Made by a program: the position numbers and the translations under genes. From the NCBI GenBank assembly GCA_964522635.1, contig CAZFWT010000031.1, positions 1-21,183 of the forward strand: a stretch of DNA of 21,183 bases, in the 5' to 3' direction. The notes beneath the pieces are model-generated. The model saw only the letters and a list, made by a program, of their open reading frames with translations, did no database searches and had not been told where the DNA came from. Below, piece by piece: positions 15,296 through 21,183 of the stretch. Within the stretch, counting starts at the first letter, position 1. Each line of letters begins with the position of its first letter. The stretch comes from JACGMN01 sp964522635. Lineage in GTDB: Archaea > Halobacteriota > Syntropharchaeia > Alkanophagales > Methanospirareceae.

Positions 15296-15484
15296 TCAGG
15301 TTCGTCTGTCTTCCGACAGCAGGAGGTTCGGAATCCCATCCTCTATCGGATATCGCTCGTCGCAGTGCCGGCAATACAGACTTCCCGTCACTACCTCCCC
15401 CTTCTCGTCTTCCGCCTGAATGCTCAACTCCAACTCGCCCTTGCAGGCAGGACAGGCGAGGATCTCCATCAGCTCTTTCTTCAT
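15296..15484 (-). CDS. Trm112-like zinc protein
   Basis: 62 residues, the normal size of prokaryotic Trm112 proteins. LMEILACPACKG gives C11 and C14, LYCRHC gives C38 and C41, and the family ending Y-P-I-E-D-G-I-P-N-L-L follows at 45-55. The two cysteine pairs make a zinc-ribbon-like fold. Trm112 is a small partner that stabilises and activates several methyltransferases acting on tRNA, rRNA and translation factors; archaeal versions bind many of them. No methyltransferase is beside it, so the partner here is unknown. It is first in a two-gene minus-strand run and divergent from cofE. Confidence 0.85.
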   Translation of the reverse strand: MKKELMEILACPACKGELELSIQAEDEKGEVVTGSLYCRHCDERYPIEDGIPNLLLSEDRRT

Positions 15485-15530
15485 CGCGTATCGTTTTATC
15501 GTATCCCGCTCTTTTTTTGAGCCCGGGTCA

Positions 15531-15556
15531 AGTTAAAGGTAACGCCCTTTTTAACT
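15531..15556 (+). promoter_or_regulatory. cofE promoter with overlapping inverted repeat
   Basis: AGTTAAA (15531-15537) and TTTAACT (15550-15556) are a perfect 7-bp inverted repeat. The right arm overlaps the likely TATA element TTTTTAA (15548-15554). Transcription would then begin at about 15577, right at the ATG at 15579, giving a leaderless or nearly leaderless message. A protein bound to the repeat would cover the TATA box. Position is suggestive; function not shown. Confidence 0.35.
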
Positions 15557-15578
15557 GCTCGCGGGAAAAGAGAATGGG

Positions 15579-16355
15579 ATGAAAAGCAGAAAGTTCGTGC
15601 CCGGGAGCCGCCTGGAGATCATTGGTATCCCGGGACTGCCGGAAATCACGGAAGGCGATGACCTTCCCCACCTCTTCCTTGATGCGGTGCAGGAGCAGCA
15701 GGTAGGCTTAGCGGATGGCGACGTCATCGTAATCACCTCAAAGATCGTCTCAAAGAGTGAGGGGCGCGTCGTTGACCTGGCCACGGTACGTGCGAGCAGC
15801 GAAGCGGAGCGAATAGCACGGGAAACGGAGAAGGATCCGCGGATCGTGCAACTCGTCCTTGAGGAGTCGAAGACCATCGAGCGATTGATGCGAAAACACC
15901 TCATTGTGGAGACGAAGTACGGCTTTGTCTGCGCTAACGCGGGCGTGGACGAGTCGAACGTCGAGGTGGGTAAGGCCGTGCTGCTTCCCGAAGATCCACA
16001 GGAGAGCGCGCGGCGGCTCCGTCGGGAGATAGAGGCGCAAAGCGGGAAAGCGATCACGGTCTTAATCGCGGATTCCTTCGGCCGTGCGTTTCGTGACGGT
16101 ATTACGGGCATATGCGTCGGTGTCTCGGGTATTCCTGCTCTGGTGGATCGAAGGGGTGAGGAAGACCGATTCGGCAAGATCGCGCAGATAACGAAGGAAG
16201 CGATCGTCGATGAGATCTGTGCGGCGGCGAATCTGGTGATGGGCGAATTCCAGGAGGGCGTGCCCATTGCGATCGTCCGCGGATTAGTGGTGGAGCGGGC
16301 CGAACGAGATATTCACGAATTACTCTTCACCCATGAGGCAGACCTCTTCAGGTAA
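15579..16355 (+). CDS. cofE: Coenzyme F420-0:L-glutamate ligase
   Basis: 258 residues. CofE adds glutamates by GTP-dependent ligation to F420-0, giving the gamma-glutamyl tail of coenzyme F420, the deazaflavin hydride carrier of methanogens and relatives. Family segments seen: VIVITSKIVSKSEGRVVDL near 50-68, YGFVCANAGVDESN near 113-126, IADSFGRAFRDGITGICVGVSG near 163-184, and DRFGKIAQITKEAIVDE near 197-213. These contain the GTP- and metal-binding residues. Length is normal and the C-terminus is intact. The promoter suggests a leaderless message; no strong Shine-Dalgarno is present. A ferredoxin and AOR follow at 54 bases, but nothing shows that they are functionally linked to F420 synthesis. 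Confidence 0.95.
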   Translation: MKSRKFVPGSRLEIIGIPGLPEITEGDDLPHLFLDAVQEQQVGLADGDVIVITSKIVSKSEGRVVDLATVRASSEAERIARETEKDPRIVQLVLEESKTIERLMRKHLIVETKYGFVCANAGVDESNVEVGKAVLLPEDPQESARRLRREIEAQSGKAITVLIADSFGRAFRDGITGICVGVSGIPALVDRRGEEDRFGKIAQITKEAIVDEICAAANLVMGEFQEGVPIAIVRGLVVERAERDIHELLFTHEADLFR

Positions 16356-16409
16356 GCTGCTGGCTCGCAAAGCTTTTTCTGCGCTGCCGGAGAATAGTGA
16401 TATAAAACT

Positions 16410-16820
16410 ATGGCTAAGAAATTAGCAGTTCTTGATGAGAACAAGTGCATCGGCTGCATGGAGTGCATGTTCGCCTGCTCGCGGCGCGTAGGGCGCGGCG
16501 GTATGAACAAATCCGCGATCAACGTGCGTTCGGCGGGCGGCATAGAGCGCGGCTTCATGATCACGGTCTGCCGTGCGTGCAAGAACCCGCCATGCGCGAA
16601 GGTCTGCCCGACGGGCGCGTTACGGGAACGAGAAGGCGGCGGCATCATATTGGACGAGGATAAGTGTATCGGGTGCGGCAACTGCGTCGATGCCTGTATT
16701 CTGGGTGCGATCTTCTGGGACGGTGAGAAGAACAAGCCCATCGTGTGCAAATACTGTGGCAAATGCGCTGAGTATTGCGTGCATGACGTTATTGGCCTGG
16801 TGGATGTAGAGGAGGACTGA
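16410..16820 (+). CDS. Four-cluster [4Fe-4S] ferredoxin, AOR partner subunit
   Basis: 136 residues with sixteen cysteines in four groups: C13/16/19/23, C54/57/62/66, C86/89/92/96 and C113/116/119/123. Each fits a [4Fe-4S] cluster, so up to four clusters. The second group has the spaced C-x-x-C-x4-C-x3-C-P form of HycB/NuoI-like electron-transfer subunits; the other three are classic C-x-x-C-x-x-C-x3-C. The aldehyde oxidoreductase gene begins 13 bases downstream, so this is most likely the dedicated electron carrier of that enzyme, as in AorA/BamC-type pairs. No Shine-Dalgarno precedes the ATG; GATATAAAACT lies directly before it. Cytoplasmic, with no signal peptide. Confidence 0.9.
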   Translation: MAKKLAVLDENKCIGCMECMFACSRRVGRGGMNKSAINVRSAGGIERGFMITVCRACKNPPCAKVCPTGALREREGGGIILDEDKCIGCGNCVDACILGAIFWDGEKNKPIVCKYCGKCAEYCVHDVIGLVDVEED

Positions 16821-16833
16821 GGTGTAGCGAAAA

Positions 16834-18600
16834 ATGCAAGCACAAGATCTGAATAAGGTGCTGTACATAAATCTGACGAAGAAGGACATTACAGTACGTG
16901 CGCGGCCGGAGCTGTTTACCACGTATCTGGGCGGCACGGGCGTCGGGATCAAGCTCTTGGAGGAGGAATGTCCACCCGGAACCGATCCGCTGGGCCCGGA
17001 GAATCCGATCATCTTCGCCGTGGGGCCGATCTCAGGAATGTACCCCTCTGCCTCGAAGACGGTCGCGATGTTCAAATCGCCGTTGACCGGGAATTTGGGG
17101 GAGAGTCACTGCGGCGGCAGAAGCGCGATCTCGATCAAGCTCGCGGGCTATGGTGCGATCGTCATCAAAGGCGCGAGCGACATCCCGCTCTATCTCGCGA
17201 TCCACGGCGACGACGTCCACTTCCGGGATGCGTCGTCGATTTGGGGCATGGAGGCGTACGCCGTGGGCAGGATCTTACGGGAGGCCGAGCCGGGAAGCGG
17301 GCTCAGATCCATCATTCGGATCGGGCGAGCGGGCGAAGAGCTGGTGCGATACGCCTGCGTGGTTGCCGAGACCTACCGCCACTTCGGCCGGCTCGGGCTG
17401 GGCGCGGTGATGGGCTCAAAGAAGCTGAAAGCGCTCGTGGTATCCGCGGACAAAAGCGCTGAGATACCGAAGGAGAAGCTGAAAGCGTATCGAGAGATCT
17501 ATGACGAGCTTCAAGAGGTCGTGGTGGAGACCGACGCGATGGAGAAGTATCATGATCTGGGCACGGCTGGGAAGATCTACGATCTGAACAAGATCGGCGG
17601 TATGGCGTATAAGAATTTAACATCAGCGCAAGCGCCCGATACGGTGGCGAGGGAGTTGTCTGGTGAGAATCTGGCGCTGAAGTACCTCTCACGACGCGTA
17701 TCCTGTGCGCACTGCCCGGTGGGCTGTATCCATCTGGCTTCAGTCCGCGAGATGTACGAGCCCGGGTACTATTTTAAGACCGCTACGCTCTCCTATGATA
17801 ATGAGACTATCTACGCGCTTGGTTTCATGCTCGGGATCGCGAAGGCGACGGAATACATGCGGCTGATCGATCTCGTAGATCGCGCGGGGATGGACGCGCT
17901 CAGCACGGGCGTGACGCTGGCTTGGGCGACCGAGGCGTACGAGAAGGGGCTCATCAGCGAGGAGCAGACCGGCGGTCTGAAGCTGGCATGGGGTGACGTC
18001 GAGACGTATTTAAAGGCGATCAATAGGATCGTCACCATGCCGAACGAGTTCTATCGTGACTTAGCGCAGGGCGTGGAGCACGCTTCGCGTGTGTATGGTG
18101 GCCAGGAGTTCGCGCTCGCCTTTGGTGGGAACGAGATGCCCGAGTATCATACCGGTATCGCGTGCTATATCAACAATCTCGCAGGTGCGCGGCACAGCCA
18201 TCTCGACTCCGCGGGCTACGACCTTGACCAGAAGTTGCTGGGCAAGGAGTTCACGCTCGAGGAGGTGGTGGAGAAGCTGCTGAAGGAAGAGGAGTGGCGG
18301 CAGATACTCTCCAGCCTCGTGGTCTGCTTCTTCGCCCGAAAGGTCTACACGCCCGAGGTTATCCCGAAGGCGTTGGACGCGATTGGGATCGAAGGCTGGA
18401 CGGCGGAGAAACTGGAAGCGCTCGGCAGAGAAATCCACCGTGCGAAGATGAACTTCAAGTTCAGAGAGGGCTTCGAGCTGGATAATATCCGTATACCAAA
18501 GCGGATCTTCGAGGTGCCGACACCGCATGGGCTCTTGAAGGAGGATGAGCTTCGAAAAGCACTTGCGCTCTATAAGCAGAAACTGCAAGCGGGGTCGTAA
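16834..18600 (+). CDS. aor: Aldehyde:ferredoxin oxidoreductase family tungstoenzyme
   Basis: 588 residues, slightly shorter than the roughly 605-residue hyperthermophile AOR. The N-terminal domain has GGTGVGIKLL and GGRSAISIKLAGYGA, the tungstopterin region. The [4Fe-4S] ligands are C291, C294 and C298 (CAHCPVGC) and C498. The first pterin motif GMDALSTG is kept, while the second, usually D-x-x-G-L-C, reads SSLVVC, so the aspartate is replaced by S493. The acid-region segment is YYFKTATLSYDNET, about eight residues longer than in classical AOR; E324 probably takes the catalytic glutamate position. These changes place it in a divergent branch with unknown substrate. It is translationally close to the ferredoxin gene (GAGGTG across that stop codon). 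The substrate could be an aldehyde, but the branch includes aryl and acyl enzymes. Confidence 0.88.
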   Translation: MQAQDLNKVLYINLTKKDITVRARPELFTTYLGGTGVGIKLLEEECPPGTDPLGPENPIIFAVGPISGMYPSASKTVAMFKSPLTGNLGESHCGGRSAISIKLAGYGAIVIKGASDIPLYLAIHGDDVHFRDASSIWGMEAYAVGRILREAEPGSGLRSIIRIGRAGEELVRYACVVAETYRHFGRLGLGAVMGSKKLKALVVSADKSAEIPKEKLKAYREIYDELQEVVVETDAMEKYHDLGTAGKIYDLNKIGGMAYKNLTSAQAPDTVARELSGENLALKYLSRRVSCAHCPVGCIHLASVREMYEPGYYFKTATLSYDNETIYALGFMLGIAKATEYMRLIDLVDRAGMDALSTGVTLAWATEAYEKGLISEEQTGGLKLAWGDVETYLKAINRIVTMPNEFYRDLAQGVEHASRVYGGQEFALAFGGNEMPEYHTGIACYINNLAGARHSHLDSAGYDLDQKLLGKEFTLEEVVEKLLKEEEWRQILSSLVVCFFARKVYTPEVIPKALDAIGIEGWTAEKLEALGREIHRAKMNFKFREGFELDNIRIPKRIFEVPTPHGLLKEDELRKALALYKQKLQAGS

Positions 18601-18610
18601 TTTCGCACAT

Positions 18611-18619
18611 CTTTAAAAG
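18611..18619 (+). promoter_or_regulatory. TATA box of pheS
   Basis: CTTTAAAAG lies 33 bases before ATG 18652 and 11 bases after the AOR stop. It predicts transcription from about 18640 with a leader of about 12 bases. It lets pheS be expressed separately from the AOR genes. Confidence 0.45.
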
Positions 18620-18651
18620 AGCAGGCTTCTTACAAGAGCATAGCAGACCGC

Positions 18652-20223
18652 ATGGCCGAAGAAACAGAGAGAACTACAGCACTTGCGGTAAACGAGAAGA
18701 AAGTGCTGCTGGCGCTGGACAGCGAACGAGGTAGAGCATGGGACCAGAACGCCTTAGCGGCGGAAACGGGCCTCAACGAAGACGCCGCGATGCAAGCTGC
18801 GTTCATGCTGGCGCAAAAGGGGCTCTGCGAGATCAAAGGAATAAGAAAGCTTTTCCAGCATTTAACGGAGGAGGGCACGGAATATGCGGAAACAGGCCTG
18901 CCGGAGCGTCGCGGGCTTGAACTGTTACCGTCACCGCTACACGAGTTTAAACAATTGTTCAGGGATGAGAAGGAAGCAAACATATCAACGAATTGGTTGC
19001 TACGAAAGGGCTGGGCGCGATTCGAAGATAAAGACGGCGAGAAGGTTTTAGTACCAACTGGGAATACCCTCTGGGAATATAATGCTGACGAAGAGTTTTT
19101 GCGCATCCTCCATGATGTAGAGAAACTGGAAGAAAGTCTCCTGTTAAATCAAGTAAAGGAGAACGTTACGGGAATATCCGATAAATCGCTCAATCGTGTT
19201 TTAGGCGAGTTGATCAAGAAAAGGAACTTGTTAGTGTCCACCGTGCAAGTCGAAAGAACCATAGCAATAACTGAATCGGGCCACGAGCTCGTTGCTTGCG
19301 GTATTTCGATCGAGGAGGAGTTGGCGCAGCTCACGCCCGAGCTGTTACGAACCGGTGCATGGCGGGGGCGGACGTTCAAGACGTACGATGTGAATCTCCC
19401 GTCGAAGGAGGAATTCCCGGCGAAGATCCACCCGTATCAGCGGATTCTGGACATGATGCGGAGGATCTTCACGGAGATGGGGTTCACTGAGATCAAGGGT
19501 GATCTGATCCAGAGCGCGTTCTGGAACTTCGATGCGCTCTTCGTGCCACAGGACCATCCGGCACGTGAGATGCAGGACACCTTTTACCTGGGTGCGAAGC
19601 AGCCCCTGGACGTCGATGAGCGGATCATAACAAAGGTAAAGGAGATGCACGAGCACGGCGGCTCGTTGAATTCCACCGGCTGGGGCGGTGCATGGAAGAA
19701 GGAGTTAAGTGAGGAGCTGCTGCTGCGGACCCATACGACGGCGGTAACGTTGTGGTATTTAGCCTTGCATCCCGAGCCGCCGGTAAAGGTCTTCAGTATC
19801 GACCGCGTGTACCGTCGTGAGACGATCGATCCAACGCACCTGCCGGAATTCTTTCAGTTAGAGGGGATCGTGATGGACAGGGGCGTCTCGTTCAGAAATC
19901 TGCTGGGCTGCCTCGCAACGTTCTACCACAAGATGGGCTTTCCCTCGATACGGTTCCGGCCGGGCTATTTCCCCTACACTGAGCCCTCGGTTGAGGTGGA
20001 GGTGTACATGCCGGAGCATGGCTGGCTGGAGCTGGGCGGTGCGGGCGTCTTCAGAGAGGAGGTGACGAACCCCATCGGGGTGCGATACCCGGTCCTGGCA
20101 TGGGGGCTAGGTATTGAGCGGCTCGCGATGCTGAGTCTCGGTCTGACGGACATTCGCGACCTCTATCGGTCGGATATCGACTGGCTGCGGAAGACGAAGA
20201 TCACGCAGGGGTTACACATCTAA
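18652..20223 (+). CDS. pheS: Phenylalanyl-tRNA synthetase alpha subunit, archaeal type
   Basis: 523 residues, at the long end for archaeal PheS and about 200 longer than bacterial PheS because of N-terminal winged-helix domains (about 10-230) that contact tRNA. The class II catalytic core follows: motif 1 around HPYQRILDMMRRIF (260-273), motif 2 IDRVYRRETIDPTHLPEFFQLEG (as VYRRE 386-390 and FFQLEG 400-405), and motif 3 GLGIERLAM (486-494). LRTHTTAVT (359-367) and RFRPGYFPYTEPSVEVEVY form the phenylalanine and adenylate pocket. All elements are intact. The beta subunit gene pheT, often adjacent, is not next to it. Its last 12 bases overlap the convergent archease gene. Confidence 0.96.
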   Translation: MAEETERTTALAVNEKKVLLALDSERGRAWDQNALAAETGLNEDAAMQAAFMLAQKGLCEIKGIRKLFQHLTEEGTEYAETGLPERRGLELLPSPLHEFKQLFRDEKEANISTNWLLRKGWARFEDKDGEKVLVPTGNTLWEYNADEEFLRILHDVEKLEESLLLNQVKENVTGISDKSLNRVLGELIKKRNLLVSTVQVERTIAITESGHELVACGISIEEELAQLTPELLRTGAWRGRTFKTYDVNLPSKEEFPAKIHPYQRILDMMRRIFTEMGFTEIKGDLIQSAFWNFDALFVPQDHPAREMQDTFYLGAKQPLDVDERIITKVKEMHEHGGSLNSTGWGGAWKKELSEELLLRTHTTAVTLWYLALHPEPPVKVFSIDRVYRRETIDPTHLPEFFQLEGIVMDRGVSFRNLLGCLATFYHKMGFPSIRFRPGYFPYTEPSVEVEVYMPEHGWLELGGAGVFREEVTNPIGVRYPVLAWGLGIERLAMLSLGLTDIRDLYRSDIDWLRKTKITQGLHI

Positions 20224-20640
20224 CACAACCTGCGCGTGCCACTGCTCATTCTTCTTGACCTCCATCATGTTGTAGGTGACGGCCTTGATGATGATACCTG
20301 CCTCGTGCTGCTCGGGATCGAACTTCCCGCCGCGGCACGTGCCCGTAATGCTAAAGGTTGCCGTATCCACGGCGATCTTGAAGTCTGTCATAACCAGCAA
20401 CTCAGCCTCAAACAGGAAGAGCAGTTCATCGAGCCAGTCGAACATCAAGCTGTACAGATCTTCTGCTTCCACTGTCACCGCTCGCTCTTCCGTTGCGGCG
20501 ATGGCCGCAACGTCGGTCATGAAGCTGTACATGGCGAGCGCGGCGTTGGCGAAGAGCTCCTCCAGAGACGAGCCGAAGGCTTCGAAACCGACGTCCGAGG
20601 GGTGCTCGATGTACCGGTATCCGCGTTTTTCTTGCTTCAT
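20212..20640 (-). CDS. Archease
   Basis: 142 residues, the usual archease length. It opens with YRYIEHPSDVGFEAFG (family I-E-H-T-A-D-x-G), then FDWLDELLFLFEAE in the middle, GGKFDPEQHEAG with the conserved H, KAVTYNMMEV (most members have T-Y-H), and the C-terminal VVLDV whose aspartate belongs to the metal site. Archease is a chaperone and activator of the RNA ligase RtcB, stimulating its guanylation in tRNA splicing and RNA repair; it also aids methyltransferases. RtcB is not in the window. The gene is tail-to-tail with pheS, sharing 12 bases. The T-Y-N substitution is mild. No clear TATA box is seen before its ATG. Confidence 0.92.
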   Translation of the reverse strand: MKQEKRGYRYIEHPSDVGFEAFGSSLEELFANAALAMYSFMTDVAAIAATEERAVTVEAEDLYSLMFDWLDELLFLFEAELLVMTDFKIAVDTATFSITGTCRGGKFDPEQHEAGIIIKAVTYNMMEVKKNEQWHAQVVLDV

Positions 20641-20766
20641 GTGCTTATTTCTTCGCGATGCTCACACTGAGCTACTAGTTCATTCCACCTGAAGTAATGA
20701 AAAGGTGTCTCTAACCCAGTGGGCCACATAACGAACTGAGAAGTCCTTCGTCCTGTTACCCCGAAC

Positions 20767-20806
20767 TCGAACGGTTCGAATCCGAAGTATTTATATGTGT
20801 GCGCAC
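20767..20806 (+). promoter_or_regulatory. PadR-type gene promoter flanked by two palindromes
   Basis: The TATA box AGTATTTATATG (20786-20796) predicts transcription from about 20820, leaving a few bases before ATG 20826. TCGAAC-G-GTTCGA (20767-20779) is a perfect 6-bp inverted repeat just upstream of it, and GTGCGCAC (20799-20806) is a perfect 8-bp palindrome just downstream. Either is placed to serve as an operator. PadR proteins often repress their own promoters. Confidence 0.45.
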
Positions 20807-20825
20807 TCTAGTAATCAGGTAAGAA

Positions 20826-21183
20826 ATGACGGGCCTGTGGACGTTCGCCCCGGAGGGCGGAAGAGAGCGGGGCTTGCTTGCCCTGTTCATTCTGCACTCG
20901 CTCAGGCAACAGCCGAAATCCGGGTATGAACTGCTCAAGGAGATCGAGGCGAAGACGGAAGGGGTATGGGTGCCGAGCAAGGGTACGCTCTATCCGATCC
21001 TGAAACAGTTAGAGGCGGAGGGGCTCATAGAAGTAGCCGAAATAGGTAAGCGGTCAAAGCATATTTTTGCGCTCACCGAAAGCGGCGAAGAGACCTTACG
21101 TACCATAAAAGCGCACAAGAAGGAATTGCGCGAGAAACATCTGCAGTTTAAAAATCTGATGATCGAGATCTTTGGCGCAGAGC
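20826..21183 (+). CDS. PadR-family transcriptional regulator, cut by window end
   Basis: 119 codons are visible and the frame is open at the right edge, so the C-terminus is missing. After a short glycine/arginine-rich start, GLLALFILHSL begins the PadR winged helix. SGYELLKEIEAKTEGVW, then PSKGTLYPILKQLEAEGLIE (helix-turn-helix residues about 50-70) are unmistakable PadR elements; KRSKHIFALTESGEETL is the wing. The visible C-terminal part, from about 95, is a charged helix and probably the start of the dimer helices. PadR proteins are ligand-responsive repressors, often beside a transporter or resistance gene; its likely target lies beyond this window. AGGT lies 6 bases before the ATG. Confidence 0.85.
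   Translation, partial: MTGLWTFAPEGGRERGLLALFILHSLRQQPKSGYELLKEIEAKTEGVWVPSKGTLYPILKQLEAEGLIEVAEIGKRSKHIFALTESGEETLRTIKAHKKELREKHLQFKNLMIEIFGAE

Noticed and set aside
15508..15522. GCTC-T7-GAGC as a transcription terminator
   Set aside because: The arms are only 4 bp around the T run and it lies between divergent promoters, where no transcript needs to end.
20761..20790. GGTTCGAATCC, resembling the T-arm of a tRNA
   Set aside because: The flanking bases pair for only three positions of the T-stem, and no acceptor, D-arm or anticodon arm can be built upstream. It is better read as part of the TCGAAC/GTTCGA palindrome.
1..21183. CRISPR array, insertion sequence, prophage or integrase
   Set aside because: No repeated spacers, transposase motifs, terminal inverted repeats or phage genes were seen. 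Composition is even and genes are of core or housekeeping type.

Overview
The window reads as ordinary, gene-dense chromosome from a euryarchaeon. Archaeal markers are a long archaeal-type PheS, archease, an ATP-dependent DNA ligase, coenzyme F420-0:L-glutamate ligase (CofE), a PGF-CTERM-like surface-protein tail, and TATA boxes about 25 bp before likely transcription starts. F420 synthesis, a CooC-like nickel-insertion ATPase and a tungsten-type aldehyde:ferredoxin oxidoreductase (AOR) with its ferredoxin point to an anaerobe of methanogen-like metabolism: a methanogen, an ANME or an alkane-oxidising relative. That lineage assignment is inference; no rRNA or mcr gene is present to fix it.

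Left part (1-5526, all + strand): a probable operon. It holds a GbsR/MarR-type regulator, a secreted CARDB/NEW3-like protein anchored by a PGF-CTERM-like tail, two half-size RND (HAE3-like) exporters, a two-CBS-domain protein and a DUF2238-like membrane protein. The spacing is tight: the regulator stop overlaps the next Shine-Dalgarno, and the two RND genes overlap. This is the most coherent uncharacterised system here: a regulated split exporter with a surface partner.

Middle part (5557-9733): a YdjM/DUF457-type membrane hydrolase (-), a small coiled-coil protein (+), then a butted pair of radical SAM (PflX/COG1313-like) and metallo-beta-lactamase-fold genes (-). These are divergent from a CooC-like ATPase (+) across one shared TATA region. 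A DUF488 gene (-) follows; a CATC/GATG tetranucleotide repeat lies immediately upstream of its start.

Right part (9734-21183): an OFA-type MFS transporter, DNA ligase, CTP synthase, a two-TM protein and a Trm112-like zinc protein, all on the minus strand. Then on the plus strand come cofE, a four-cluster ferredoxin, AOR and pheS. Archease is convergent with pheS and overlaps it by 12 bp. A PadR-type regulator runs off the right edge. No rRNA, tRNA, CRISPR array, insertion sequence or phage gene was found, and no gene-free stretch exceeds 300 bases. The longest gap, 20641-20825, holds a promoter and two short palindromes.
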